A stretch of 64,000 bases of DNA from Microbulbifer marinus (GTDB lineage: Bacteria; Pseudomonadota; Gammaproteobacteria; Pseudomonadales; Cellvibrionaceae): the NCBI RefSeq assembly GCF_900107725.1, contig NZ_FNQO01000001.1, positions 248,001 through 312,000 of the forward strand, written 5' to 3'. Numbering within the stretch: the stretch's first letter is position 1; every line of letters starts with the position of its first letter. A program made the position numbers and the translations under genes. The notes under the pieces were generated by a model. The model searched no databases, was not told where the DNA came from, and saw nothing but the letters and a program-made list of their open reading frames with translations. Of the stretch, positions 27,047-36,769 are shown piece after piece.

Positions 27047-27467
27047 ATCCCAAGCCGCACTGAACGACTTGCATGTTGCGCTGAAACACAGTGCAGACAA
27101 TTACCGCGATGCGGCGGAATTTCTCGATGATGAGCCTGCCAGCGAATTTTTCCGTAAGGTCGCGGCCGAGCGCGACAGCCTGGCCGCCGAGGTGGAACAG
27201 GCCATTCGTGCGGAAAATGATCTGCCGTCGGAGCCGGATCGCGATCTCGAAGCCGGTGAACAGTTATTGCACCGGCTGGAGTCCCTGTTCGCCCCGGACC
27301 AGACCGGCGAAGTCATCGAACAGCGCCGCCAGGATGACCTCGATTTGCTGGCACAAATCGATGGTGAGGAGCTGAAAGCTCTGGAGCAGGATTACGGCGA
27401 ACTGAAGGCCAGCTGCCGCAAAAAAGTAACGGCAACCGTCGATGCACTGAACGATTGGAACCATTGA
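27027..27467 (+). CDS. DUF2383 / PA2169-type four-helix-bundle protein
   Basis: A 146-residue, highly acidic, fully helical protein. It matches the PA2169 family of ferritin-like four-helix bundles (LNDLHVALKHSADNYRDAAEFL, FFRKVAAERDSLAAEVEQAI, LEQDYGELKASCRKKV). Metal binding is possible but not shown. It overlaps the lipid kinase by 20 bp, so the two are translationally coupled. Function unknown; related proteins are often stress induced. Confidence 0.8.
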   Translation: MALIRSESQAALNDLHVALKHSADNYRDAAEFLDDEPASEFFRKVAAERDSLAAEVEQAIRAENDLPSEPDRDLEAGEQLLHRLESLFAPDQTGEVIEQRRQDDLDLLAQIDGEELKALEQDYGELKASCRKKVTATVDALNDWNH

Positions 27468-27628
27468 CGGGTTGTCGGAACTGAGCGAATAAAAAGCCAG
27501 GCACTCAGTCCCAAACCTGTTCACTTAGTTGAGCTTGCCGCGAAGGCGCCGATACCCGGTAGTGGTACCGCCTCGCTGTTGTTGAGTGAGCCTCAGTCCG
27601 AGTTTTTTGTTTCCCTGTCGAATCCTTC

Positions 27629-28555
27629 TCAGCGGGCCTCCCGCAGGAATACCCGCAGTGCCGGCAAAAACGCTTCCGCGGACAACGCTAAATCGCGCCG
27701 CTGCCGGCGCTGGCCCTGGCTGGGCTGGTGATCCACGCGGGTGAAGTCCGGCAGCTGGCCGCTGTCATCGCCGAGCACCAGCACCGGCATGGCTGAGTAG
27801 CCCACCTGCCGGTACTCCTCACCATCACGCCGGCGGAAGATCTCCGCCACCTGCAGGTTGGGGCGGCTCTGCACCTGTACCTGGCGCAGATCCTCGTGCT
27901 GACTCTTGTGCAGCCCGGCCAGCAGTTGCCGCTGGTACTGGATGCCCGGGTCGGAACCCTGCGGGTCCAGCTGCACCAGCTTCTTCTCACACCATTGCAC
28001 CGTCACCTTGCGGATCGACTTGCGCGCCTTGATCCACGACAGCGCAATGGCATCTGGCCGCTCCGCACACAGCAGTACCTGGCGATAGCACTGGCGCAGG
28101 TGCGCGCGGGCGTGGCCGGCATCGGAGAGCAGCTCGCGCAGGTTGCGATCCCGTTCCGGGGCAGGGCGATCGCCCAGTGCTGCCTTGTACTCGGCCACGG
28201 CGCTGGCGAAGGCTTCTTTGTCTGCATTCAGCTGGCGGGCGGCGGCGATGGTGGCGGTGGGCACCGCCAGCAATCCGGGAATCTGCAGGGTCGCGCGGGC
28301 GTCGCCGGCGGCATCGAGCGGATCGCAGTAGTCCAGCTGTGCGAACAGCGCCGCGGCCAGCGCGAACGGACGTTCAAACGAGACACCGAGGCGCTCCGCC
28401 GCATCGCGGGCGAAGGGTGGCTGCAACAGATAGTGCTGCCAGGCCCTGGGGCTGTCCTGCAGCTGTTCCAGTGACTGACGTAGGCTCGCGGCGCTGCTGT
28501 GGAGCTGCTCCAGCAAAGGCGGAATTGCCGCTGCCAGCTTGCGGTGATCGGTCAT
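27629..28555 (-). CDS. tus: DNA replication terminus site-binding protein (Tus-like)
   Basis: A 308-residue protein, the same length class as E. coli Tus (309). Similarity is patterned rather than high: an N-terminal helical region, ATLQIPGLLAVP (E. coli KAAVRLPGVLCY), a central WIKARKSIRKVTVQW segment equivalent to GWANKHIIKNL, a basic strand region (IQYQRQLLAGLHKSQHEDLR) and a C-terminal strand (FLPALRVFLREAR). Tus binds Ter sites and arrests replication forks from one side. No sequence like the enterobacterial Ter consensus is visible nearby, so any cognate site must differ. Confidence 0.8.
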   Translation of the reverse strand: MTDHRKLAAAIPPLLEQLHSSAASLRQSLEQLQDSPRAWQHYLLQPPFARDAAERLGVSFERPFALAAALFAQLDYCDPLDAAGDARATLQIPGLLAVPTATIAAARQLNADKEAFASAVAEYKAALGDRPAPERDRNLRELLSDAGHARAHLRQCYRQVLLCAERPDAIALSWIKARKSIRKVTVQWCEKKLVQLDPQGSDPGIQYQRQLLAGLHKSQHEDLRQVQVQSRPNLQVAEIFRRRDGEEYRQVGYSAMPVLVLGDDSGQLPDFTRVDHQPSQGQRRQRRDLALSAEAFLPALRVFLREAR

Positions 28556-28720
28556 CGATGCGCCTGTTCGTGTGAAGTATCTGGAAATATTAATCCACTT
28601 AATAAGCCGTTATCAATGATTCGTTTACCGCCCACCAGCCGGGCCTTGTGCCACCTCCAAGCCGGCTAATCAGTGGGACGGGCGCTACCGGCCAGCCGGC
28701 GGCCTGCCTACCATTGCGCC

Positions 28721-29467
<747 letters not shown>

Positions 29468-29543
29468 AACCTGCTATTCCTGCGCCTTGCGGCTATAATC
29501 CCGCGCTTTCCACCGTCCAGAGTCTGACCGAGCCAGCCGCAGT

Positions 29544-30164
29544 ATGAACGCCCAAGCCCCCGATCTTTCCGCCATCCACGAATTCCTGCTGTGCCCGACA
29601 CCGGACGCCTGGGTGCAGGCGGCGCTGGCGGAGCCGGAGCTGATGCTGGTGGATCACGCCAACTGCGAGAAGAAGGCCGCCGGTACCGCGCTGAACCTGA
29701 TGTTCCGTTATGTGGACAATTTCGAGCTGCTGAACAAGATGTCGCGGCTGGCGCGGGAGGAGTTGCGACACTTCGAGCAGGTGCTGGCCATCATGCAGAA
29801 GCGCGGTATCGCTTACCCGCATATCAGCGCCTCCCGCTATGCCGCCGGCCTGCGCGCCGAGGTGCGCAGTGCCGAGCCGGGCCGCCTGGTCGATACGCTG
29901 ATCTGCGGTGCGATCATCGAGGCCCGCTCCTGCGAACGCTTCGCGCGCATCGCGCCGCAGCTGGATGAAGAGCTGCAGAAGTTCTATCTGTCACTGCTGA
30001 AGTCGGAGGCGCGCCATTTCCGCGACTACCTGAGCCTGGCGCAGAAGGCGACCGATGAGGATATCGCGCCGCGCGTGCAGCAGCTGTTGCAGGTGGAGCG
30101 GGAGCTGGTCGAGGGCGGTGACGGCGAGTTCCGTTTTCACAGTGGCGTGCCCAGCAGGGCCTAG
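29544..30164 (+). CDS. miaE: tRNA 2-methylthio-N6-isopentenyladenosine-37 hydroxylase
   Basis: A 206-residue di-iron monooxygenase that hydroxylates ms2i6A37 to ms2io6A37 in tRNAs reading UNN codons. The four-helix bundle provides the ligand sets DHANCEKKAA, REELRHFEQV, IEARSCERF and SEARHFRDYL. The length matches the short Pseudomonas-type MiaE rather than the longer Salmonella one. A TATAAT -10 box stands about 45 bp upstream (29493-29498). Its stop overlaps the convergent DUF3081 gene by 4 bp. Confidence 0.92.
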   Translation: MNAQAPDLSAIHEFLLCPTPDAWVQAALAEPELMLVDHANCEKKAAGTALNLMFRYVDNFELLNKMSRLAREELRHFEQVLAIMQKRGIAYPHISASRYAAGLRAEVRSAEPGRLVDTLICGAIIEARSCERFARIAPQLDEELQKFYLSLLKSEARHFRDYLSLAQKATDEDIAPRVQQLLQVERELVEGGDGEFRFHSGVPSRA

Positions 30165-30469
30165 TCCTTGTCGAGCTTCGCCAGCAGGTCGACAAATTCC
30201 TGCAGGTCGTGGGCATTGTCGTAGTCGACCGCGTATTTGTTGTGAAAGAACACCGTCAGCTGCACTTTGGGCGTATTGATAAACACGGTGTAGCCGTCGA
30301 AATCCGTACTGACGGTAAGTCCGCGATAGCGCCAGCCGTCGGATTCCTTGACGCCTTCCTTGGTGGCCTTGTCGAACACCCGCAATGCCTGTTTGACGTC
30401 AATCTTGTGTTCCTGCTCCACGTAAACCCCCGCTGCCGCTAAGCTTATTTTTCTTGCGCCGCCGATCAT
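30161..30469 (-). CDS. DUF3081 family protein
   Basis: About 102 residues if started at 30469. The segment KIDVKQALRVFDKATKEG, followed by GLTVSTDFDGYTVFI and FFHNKYAVDYDNA, matches the small proteobacterial DUF3081 family of unknown function. Longer starts (30505, 30541) would overlap the divergent DUF3429 gene and lack a ribosome-binding site. It is convergent with miaE, and the two stop codons overlap. Confidence 0.8.
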   Translation of the reverse strand: MIGGARKISLAAAGVYVEQEHKIDVKQALRVFDKATKEGVKESDGWRYRGLTVSTDFDGYTVFINTPKVQLTVFFHNKYAVDYDNAHDLQEFVDLLAKLDKD

Positions 30470-30503
30470 TCCGGTGGCCGTTGAGTTTGATAGCTTAGAC
30501 GAC

Positions 30504-30977
30504 ATGCCGCACGCAAGCCAAAGACCCGCCGCAATCGACACGTGCCTGTTCGACGCGCTGGCCTATCTCGGCTTGCTGCCGTTCGTGATCGGTATCGCCA
30601 TGCAGATAACCGGCGTGACATTGTTCGGCGTCGGCGGCCGCTTCTGGTTTGCGGCCTACAGTACTGCAATTCTGAGCTTTCTTTGTGGAATCTGGTGGGG
30701 TGGGGCACTGAACCGGGTTCGTCACCCGCATCGTTTGGCGCTGATTTTGTTGAGCAACCTCGTTTGCGTCGCCGCCTGGTTCGCGCTGCTGCTGTATGCA
30801 ACTTTCTGGGGCCTGCCGCTGCTGGCGGCTGGATTCGCGTTCGTGCTCTGGGCAGAGGCGCGCCTGAACCCGAATCTGCCGCGACGCTATAACTACTTCA
30901 AGACCCGCAGCCGGGTCAGTTACCTGGTGATTGGCTGTCACCTGGTAATGATCGCCGTGATAGCGCTGACCGGTTGA
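30504..30977 (+). CDS. DUF3429 family inner-membrane protein
   Basis: About 157 residues with five hydrophobic segments. ALAYLGLLPFVIGIAM, AAYSTAILSFLCGIWWG and the ending YVVLG-like YLVIGCHLVMIAVIAL are characteristic of DUF3429. Function unknown. A GTG at 30474 in the same frame would lengthen it by ten residues but would overlap the divergent DUF3081 start region, so the ATG at 30504 is preferred. Confidence 0.82.
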   Translation: MPHASQRPAAIDTCLFDALAYLGLLPFVIGIAMQITGVTLFGVGGRFWFAAYSTAILSFLCGIWWGGALNRVRHPHRLALILLSNLVCVAAWFALLLYATFWGLPLLAAGFAFVLWAEARLNPNLPRRYNYFKTRSRVSYLVIGCHLVMIAVIALTG

Positions 30978-31052
30978 CGACTGTTAAGTGTCTGATCGCT
31001 GACGCAGTCCGCGCGGTCAGGCGAATCACACCTACCAACTGAGGAGCCACAA

Positions 31053-31685
31053 ATGGGCGATGCAATTTCCTCTGGAGCGCTGGATCAGCTATTTCGCGAA
31101 GCCAGAACCTACAGCCACTGGCTGGACAAGCCGGTCAGTGACGAAACGCTGCAGCAGCTTTATGACCTGATGAAGATGGGGCCGACCAGCGCCAATTGCT
31201 GCCCGGTGCGCATCGTCTTTATCAAGACGAAGGAGGGCAAGGAGCGGCTGCGCCCGGCGCTGAACGAGGGTAACGTGGACAAGACTATGGCGGCGCCGGT
31301 GACCGCGATCATCGCGCATGACCTGAAGTTCTACGAGTATCTGCCGCGGCTGTTTCCCCATGCGCCGGCGCGGGAGTGGTACGTGGACAACTCGGAACTG
31401 GCAGCGACCACCGCATTCCGCAATGGCTCGCTACAGGGCGGTTACTTTATCCTCGCTGCGCGCGCCCTCGGCCTGGATTGTGGCCCCATGTCCGGGTTCG
31501 ACAATGCCAAAGTGGACCACGAATTTTTCGGTGAGCAGGGCAATGCGGCGGCCTTCCAGCAGGAGCACTGCCCGGACAGCCATATCAAGTCGAACTTCCT
31601 CTGTAACCTGGGCTACGGCGACTCGGAAATGCTGCATCCGCGCGGTACGCGATTTGAGTTTTCGGAGGTGTGCAAAATTCTCTGA
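31053..31685 (+). CDS. malonic semialdehyde reductase / nitroreductase family
   Basis: A 210-residue FMN-dependent protein of the RutE/HadB branch of the nitroreductase superfamily. [37 protein letters not shown], and [16 protein letters not shown] with [10 protein letters not shown] are typical of malonic semialdehyde reductases (E. coli RutE, 196 aa). No other pyrimidine-degradation genes are nearby, so the physiological substrate may differ. GAGGAG precedes the ATG. It stands alone. Confidence 0.88.
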   Translation: MGDAISSGALDQLFREARTYSHWLDKPVSDETLQQLYDLMKMGPTSANCCPVRIVFIKTKEGKERLRPALNEGNVDKTMAAPVTAIIAHDLKFYEYLPRLFPHAPAREWYVDNSELAATTAFRNGSLQGGYFILAARALGLDCGPMSGFDNAKVDHEFFGEQGNAAAFQQEHCPDSHIKSNFLCNLGYGDSEMLHPRGTRFEFSEVCKIL

Positions 31686-31733
31686 GGGATGGCAATGCGC
31701 GTGCGCGGCAGCGATGTACGCGCACTACTCAAT

Positions 31734-32189
31734 TTATTGGAAGGTGGGCTTCGCCACCATCAGGAAGACGATCGCTACCATCAGCGGAAACGCCGTCGCA
31801 CCGAGCAGGCACCAGAGCCGCATGGTGTGGCGGATGTCCGTCTCACTGGACTCATGAGCGTGGCGGCGCAGGCGGTACTGCAGCATCACCACCGGCAGCC
31901 ACAGCAGGAAAACCGTGATGGTGAGCGCAATGGCCAGCTTTAGCCAAAACTGCTGCAGCCAGCCGGGATTGATCGCCAGCATTCCCACCGCACTGCCGAG
32001 CAGCGCGACAATCGCGCTGGCGGTAAAGATCCAGTCGGCCGCTACCGTCTCTGTGCTGATCCAGCGCAACACCCGCAAATCCCCCGATTGCCACCCGCGC
32101 AACGTGTACCAGGCGATACCGATGCCGGTGCCCAGCACGACCATCGCGCTGAGGACGTGCAGCGCCTTCAGCGTCAGGTAAACGTTCAC
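31734..32189 (-). CDS. DUF2269-like membrane protein
   Basis: A 151-residue protein with four hydrophobic helices. NVYLTLKALHVLSAMVVLGTGIG and the ending LVAIVFLMVAKPT-like FPLMVAIVFLMVAKPTF fit the DUF2269 family of inner-membrane proteins of unknown function. It starts with GTG overlapping the stop of the upstream dehydrogenase-like gene by 4 bp, which sets the start. The pair is translationally coupled. Confidence 0.82.
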   Translation of the reverse strand: MNVYLTLKALHVLSAMVVLGTGIGIAWYTLRGWQSGDLRVLRWISTETVAADWIFTASAIVALLGSAVGMLAINPGWLQQFWLKLAIALTITVFLLWLPVVMLQYRLRRHAHESSETDIRHTMRLWCLLGATAFPLMVAIVFLMVAKPTFQ

Positions 32190-33349
32190 GGGTTGGAGAC
32201 CGGTGCAGGGACCATCGGTGCCGGTGATTCCAGCCGTTCCATCGCGGTGACGATAGAGTAGGGGGCAAGTTCCGCGAGTATTTCGTCGACCGTCAGCAGT
32301 TGCCAGCAGGCCTGGGCGCCGCTGAAGGTCCAGTCGTCGCGCAGGAATTTGCGCGCCAGCGCCGCCGCCGGGGCGGCGGGAATCCACGGGCCGTCGCCAT
32401 TCAAGCCGAGAATCTGCCATTGGAAGGAGCCGGCGTTGCCGCGCTGATCCAGGCCGTCCGCGCGAACCAGCATGCCGCCGTGGCGACTGCCGCCGGGCCA
32501 GTGCGCGGCGAGTTTGTGGCCGAGGCGGGCCACGCGTTGGTTGGCAGTGGGCAGGTGCATGCGTGCGAGGCGGGCGCACACAGCCAGCCCGGTCTGCAGC
32601 GTGCGCGGCTGCAGCCCGGTCGCGAAGCGCGCGCTGTGCAGGTGCGGCAGCTCGCGCGGGCACAGTTCCAGATCCGGTACGTCGAAGTCACACAGCCAGC
32701 GCTCACCCACCGGGTGGGCGAGCTTGACGCCGCGCAGGTAGTTGCCGGCGTAGGATTCGCGCCACTCACCGTTCTGCAGCAGTGGAAAGCTCTGGCCAAG
32801 GGCTTCGAACCCGGACCTGACCGTGGCGAGACCGCGCACTATCCGGTGGGCCGGCGCAATCGCGATGTCCACCGAGTGAATCGTCGGCAGCTCGCGCTGG
32901 ATCTCCGCCAACACGGCAGAGCTGAGCGCCGGCAGCGAGCTGGCGCCGGAGACCATGGCGATGCCGGCGGTCTCCGCGGCCGGCGACAGCCGCTGGAAGT
33001 CGCACACGTAGCGGCGCGCATCGGCGATGTCGATATAGGGGGTGCCGGATTGAATACAGGCCTGGGCGACGCGGTAATCCTGCTGTTGCTGGAAGGGGCC
33101 GGCGCAGTGAATCAGCAGGTCGAGGTGCAGCGTCTTCAGCTGTGATGACAGGTTGACGGAATCCCGCTCCAGGCGCAGACCCTCGGCGATACCGGGCAGT
33201 TTGGACGCGCACAGCTCGGCCTTGAGACGGTCGTGACCGGCGATAATCAGTTGCACGTCCGACTCGCTGCTGAGCATGCGCGCGATGCGCGCGCCGAAGT
33301 TGCCGTAGCCGCCGAGTATCAGTACGCGTTTCTTGTAGTTTTTGACCAT
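32186..33349 (-). CDS. saccharopine dehydrogenase-like NAD(P)-binding protein
   Basis: A 387-residue protein with an N-terminal Rossmann motif (LILGGYGNFGARIARML) and downstream features of the saccharopine dehydrogenase/short-chain reductase-like family: LLIHCAGPFQQQQ and TPYIDIADARRYV. The C-terminal part contains GPWIPAAPAAALARKFL, typical of the membrane-associated, lysine-unrelated members. The reaction is unknown. It is coupled to the DUF2269 membrane protein, which suggests a membrane-linked redox role. Confidence 0.85.
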   Translation of the reverse strand: MVKNYKKRVLILGGYGNFGARIARMLSSESDVQLIIAGHDRLKAELCASKLPGIAEGLRLERDSVNLSSQLKTLHLDLLIHCAGPFQQQQDYRVAQACIQSGTPYIDIADARRYVCDFQRLSPAAETAGIAMVSGASSLPALSSAVLAEIQRELPTIHSVDIAIAPAHRIVRGLATVRSGFEALGQSFPLLQNGEWRESYAGNYLRGVKLAHPVGERWLCDFDVPDLELCPRELPHLHSARFATGLQPRTLQTGLAVCARLARMHLPTANQRVARLGHKLAAHWPGGSRHGGMLVRADGLDQRGNAGSFQWQILGLNGDGPWIPAAPAAALARKFLRDDWTFSGAQACWQLLTVDEILAELAPYSIVTAMERLESPAPMVPAPVSNP

Positions 33350-33462
33350 TTGCAGCGCCCCAGTCCCTAGTCGCCGTACTATCTGTGGTGCGTCACTGGC
33401 CGATCATGTGGTGTGCGCACGTTACTGCGGACAGGGGGCTAAAAGTGCCCCTGCCTTGGGGG

Positions 33463-34191
33463 CTAGGATGCTATGGGCCAGTGGATCAGTTCAAGTGAAT
33501 CTTTATCCGCCTTGACGCACCAGCCCTGTTCACCCCAGTCGCCGAGGACGATGCGCTCCGCTGGCGCGCCGTCGATGGTCAGGGCGTGGCGTGCGGGTCT
33601 GTGGGTGTGGCCGTGGATCAGTGTATGCACGCCTTGCTCGCACATGGTCTTCTCCACTTCCTCCGGCGTCACGTCCATGATGTCCTCGGCCTTGCGGCTG
33701 TTCATGGACTTGGACACGGCGCGGATCTGTGCGGCGATGGCCCGGCGCTCCTCGAGCGGCTTGGCCAGCAGTTCCCGCTGCCAGTTGGGATCGCGGGCCT
33801 GCTGGCGGAAGGCCATATATTCGCTGTCGCGGGTGCACAGGCTGTCGCCGTGCATCAGCAGGACTTTCTGGCCGGCCAGCGTGACGGTGCTCGGATCCGG
33901 CAGCAGCACCGCGCCGGCGCGGTGGGCGAAGTCCTGGCCGAGCAGGAAATCGCGGTTGCCGTGCATCAGGTACAGCTCGGCGCCGCTGCCGCTGAAGCGG
34001 CTCAGCTCCTGCGCCACCTCGGCCGCCAGGGGCGCATCGTCGTCATCGCCGATCCACACCTCGAAAAAGTCGCCGAGGATATACAGCGCCTCGGCGCCGG
34101 CGGCGCGACCCCGCAGGAAGTCGAAGAATGCCCGGGTGATGTCCGGGCGGCTCTCGTCGAGGTGCAGATCGGAGATGATATAGGTCGACAA
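33463..34191 (-). CDS. lpxH: UDP-2,3-diacylglucosamine diphosphatase
   Basis: A 242-residue calcineurin-like metallophosphoesterase that hydrolyses UDP-2,3-diacylglucosamine to lipid X in lipid A biosynthesis, at the inner membrane face. Manganese ligand motifs are visible in order: ISDLHLD, LGDFFEVW, MHGNRDFL, LMHGDSLCT and IHGHTHRPARH. The start appears to be TTG at 34191 with AAGGGCGGA upstream; there is no ATG alternative near the conserved N-terminus. It lies 22 bp after ppiB on the same strand, so they form an operon. Confidence 0.95.
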   Translation of the reverse strand: MSTYIISDLHLDESRPDITRAFFDFLRGRAAGAEALYILGDFFEVWIGDDDDAPLAAEVAQELSRFSGSGAELYLMHGNRDFLLGQDFAHRAGAVLLPDPSTVTLAGQKVLLMHGDSLCTRDSEYMAFRQQARDPNWQRELLAKPLEERRAIAAQIRAVSKSMNSRKAEDIMDVTPEEVEKTMCEQGVHTLIHGHTHRPARHALTIDGAPAERIVLGDWGEQGWCVKADKDSLELIHWPIAS

Positions 34192-34213
34192 TGTTCCGCC
34201 CTTTGCTTCCGCG

Positions 34214-34723
34214 TTACTTGTCAGAATAGGCGTCGGATACGGTAACGCCGGTGATCTCGATGGTCTCCAGCGGTACGTCCTGGTGGAAATCCTTGCTGCC
34301 GGTCTTCACGCTCTTGATCTTGTTGACCACGTCCATGCCGTCGACCACCTTGCCGAACACACAGTAGCCCCAGCCCTGCGGGTCCTTGCTGCGGAAGTTC
34401 AGGAAGTCATTGTCCTTCACGTTGATGAAGAACTGGGAGCTGGCGGAGTGCGGATCCATGGTGCGGGCCATGGCCAGGGTGCCGGTGTCGTTTTTCAGGC
34501 CGTTGTCGGCTTCGTTCTCGATCGGCTCGCGGGTCTCCTTCTGCTGCATGTCCGGAGTCATGCCGCCGCCCTGGACCATGAAGTTGTCGATCACCCGGTG
34601 AAAGATGGTGCCGGTGTAGAAGCCGTCGCGGCAGTACTGCAGGAAGTTGGCCGCGGTCTTGGGGGCTTTGTCGAAGTCCAGCTCGATGGCGATGTCGCCG
34701 TGGGTGGTGTGCAGGGTGATCAT
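34214..34723 (-). CDS. ppiB: peptidyl-prolyl cis-trans isomerase B (cyclophilin)
   Basis: A 169-residue cytoplasmic cyclophilin with no signal peptide. The catalytic arginine lies in [14 protein letters not shown], and the [13 protein letters not shown] and [11 protein letters not shown] segments are diagnostic. It assists folding by isomerising peptidyl-prolyl bonds. A good promoter lies just upstream and lpxH follows in the same operon. Confidence 0.96.
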   Translation of the reverse strand: MITLHTTHGDIAIELDFDKAPKTAANFLQYCRDGFYTGTIFHRVIDNFMVQGGGMTPDMQQKETREPIENEADNGLKNDTGTLAMARTMDPHSASSQFFINVKDNDFLNFRSKDPQGWGYCVFGKVVDGMDVVNKIKSVKTGSKDFHQDVPLETIEITGVTVSDAYSDK

Positions 34724-34756
34724 AAAATATCCTAACCGGGGTGAATTTGGGGCGGC

Positions 34757-34784
34757 ATAATACCGTGTCGCCCATGGCTGTAAA
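34757..34784 (-). promoter_or_regulatory. ppiB-lpxH promoter
   Basis: On the minus strand TTTACA (-35) and TATTAT (-10) with a 16-bp spacer, 34 bp upstream of the ppiB ATG. Confidence 0.65.
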
Positions 34785-34889
34785 ATGGCCTTATGCTTTG
34801 AATGATCGCTTCGTTCAAAAAGTGAGCAGGTGTCGGTGGGGCGGAAGAAAACGGCAATTCGGACTCGATATTCTGCGACCCATCTGGGC

Positions 34890-34895
34890 TATAAT
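34890..34895 (+). promoter_or_regulatory. glnS -10 box
   Basis: A perfect TATAAT 38 bp upstream of the glnS ATG; the -35 region (around GATATT) is weak. Confidence 0.6.
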
Positions 34896-34933
34896 CCGCC
34901 GCTTACGTTCGCACAGCTGTAATAGAGAATCCT

Positions 34934-36607
34934 ATGACATCCGAGAGCAAGCCCGCTCACTTTTTGCAGAACATTATTCGCGAAGATCTGGCCCAGGGCC
35001 GGGTAAGCCAACTGGCGACCCGCTTTCCGCCGGAGCCCAACGGCTACCTGCATATCGGCCACGCCAAGTCTATCTGCCTGAACTTCGGTCTGGCGCAGGA
35101 GTTCGGTGGTACCTGCAATCTGCGTTTCGACGACACCAATCCGGCCAAGGAAGAGGAAGAGTATGTCGATGCGATCAAGCGCGATGTTTCCTGGCTCGGC
35201 TTCGAGTGGAACGGCGAAGCGCGCTATACGTCGGATTACTTTGACCAGCTGCACGACTGGGCCCTGTACCTGATTAAAGAGGGCAAGGCCTACGTCTGCC
35301 ACCTGTCGCCGGAAGAGGCGCGTCACTATCGCGGTACCCTGACCGAGCCGGGTAGGAACAGTCCCTACCGCGATCGTTCGGTGGAGGAGAATCTCGAGCT
35401 GTTCGAGAAAATGAAGAATGGCGAAATGGCCGAGGGCGAATGCAGCCTGCGCGCCAAGATCAATATGGCCGCGCCAAATATCAACCTGCGCGACCCGATC
35501 ATCTACCGCATCAAGAAGATGGCGCACCACCAGACCGGCGACAAGTGGTGCATCTACCCGAGCTATGACTTCGCCCACGGCCAGTCCGATGCCATCGAGG
35601 GCATCAGCCACTCCATCTGTACGCTGGAGTTCGAGGACCACAAGCCGCTGTACGACTGGTTTATCGACAACCTGCCGGTGCCGGCGCGCCCGCGCCAGTA
35701 CGAGTTTGCGCGCCTGAACCTGAACTACACCGTGGTTTCCAAGCGCAAACTGAAGCAGCTGGTGGACGAGGGCCATGTGGATGGCTGGGACGACCCGCGG
35801 ATGCCGACCCTGTCCGGTCAGCGCCGTCGCGGCGTGCCGCCGACCGCCATTCGCAATTTCTGCGAGATGATCGGTGTGACCCGCTCCGACTCGGTGGTGG
35901 ACGTGGGCATGCTGGAATACTGCATTCGCGACGAGCTGGACAAGAATGCGCCCCGCGCCATGTGCGTGATGGAGCCGCTCAAGGTCACCCTGAGCAATTA
36001 CCCGGAAGGCAAGGAGGAGATCCTCACCGCTCCCGGCCACCCGGTGCGCGAGGACCTGCCGGCGCGCGACCTGCCGTTCACCCGCACCCTGTACATCGAA
36101 CAGGAGGACTTCCGCGAGGAGGCCAACAAGAAGTACAAGCGGCTGGTGCTGGGCAAGAAGGTGCGCCTGCGCAACGCCTATGTGATTCAGGCCGACGAGG
36201 TGGTCAAGAACGATGCCGGCGAGATCGTCGAGGTCATCTGCTCGGTGGACCTGGATACCCTGGGCAAGGACCCGGCCGACGGCGTCAAGCCGAAGGGCGT
36301 GATCCACTGGGTTTCCGCGGAGAAAAACGTCGACTGCGAGGTGCGTCTTTACGACCGCCTGTTCAGCGATCCGGCTCCGGATGCCGGCGGCAAGAATTTC
36401 CTCGATCACGTCAACCCGGACAACCTCAAAGTACTGACCGGCTGTAAGGCTGAGGTCGGGCTAGCCGCAGCGGCGGCCGAGCAGAGTTACCAGTTCGAGC
36501 GCAACGGTTACTTCTGCCGCGACAACAAGTACGGCACCGCGGAAAAACCGGTATTCAACCGCACCATCGGTCTGCGCGACAGCTGGGCCAAGGAACAGGG
36601 CAAGTAG
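34934..36607 (+). CDS. glnS: glutamine--tRNA ligase
   Basis: A 557-residue class I aminoacyl-tRNA synthetase. The HIGH motif is at residues 40-43 ([10 protein letters not shown]), the KMSKS equivalent is VVSKRKL, and the two C-terminal anticodon-binding beta barrels ([27 protein letters not shown]) are present. The length matches E. coli GlnS (554). It is single-gene, with a TATAAT promoter, and is followed by a REP-like element and cysS. Confidence 0.98.
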   Translation: MTSESKPAHFLQNIIREDLAQGRVSQLATRFPPEPNGYLHIGHAKSICLNFGLAQEFGGTCNLRFDDTNPAKEEEEYVDAIKRDVSWLGFEWNGEARYTSDYFDQLHDWALYLIKEGKAYVCHLSPEEARHYRGTLTEPGRNSPYRDRSVEENLELFEKMKNGEMAEGECSLRAKINMAAPNINLRDPIIYRIKKMAHHQTGDKWCIYPSYDFAHGQSDAIEGISHSICTLEFEDHKPLYDWFIDNLPVPARPRQYEFARLNLNYTVVSKRKLKQLVDEGHVDGWDDPRMPTLSGQRRRGVPPTAIRNFCEMIGVTRSDSVVDVGMLEYCIRDELDKNAPRAMCVMEPLKVTLSNYPEGKEEILTAPGHPVREDLPARDLPFTRTLYIEQEDFREEANKKYKRLVLGKKVRLRNAYVIQADEVVKNDAGEIVEVICSVDLDTLGKDPADGVKPKGVIHWVSAEKNVDCEVRLYDRLFSDPAPDAGGKNFLDHVNPDNLKVLTGCKAEVGLAAAAAEQSYQFERNGYFCRDNKYGTAEKPVFNRTIGLRDSWAKEQGK

Positions 36608-36618
36608 CCGAGTCGGAC

Positions 36619-36688
36619 ACTGGGTGCCGGCCTGCGCCGGTTCGACGAAAATTAAAAGTCGTCATGCCGGCGCAGTCCGGCATCCAGA
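36619..36688. repeat. REP-like palindromic element (copy 1)
   Basis: Two half-units back to back, GCCGGCCTGCGCCGG ... CGACGA and CGTCATGCCGGCGCAGTCCGGC ending ATCCAG, resembling the common proteobacterial CGTCATNCCGGC...CCGGNATCCAG element, in the glnS-cysS gap. Confidence 0.75.
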
Positions 36689-36769
36689 CTAACCGAACTG
36701 GCAGGCCCGGCCGGCAACCAGAAACGAACGAGCAAATGGAGCGGCCCAGAGCCGCGAAAAACTGAATTT

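Noticed and set aside
28556..28720. Ter site next to tus
   Set aside because: No match to the enterobacterial core GTTGTAAC was found in the gap; a divergent site could exist but cannot be identified by eye.
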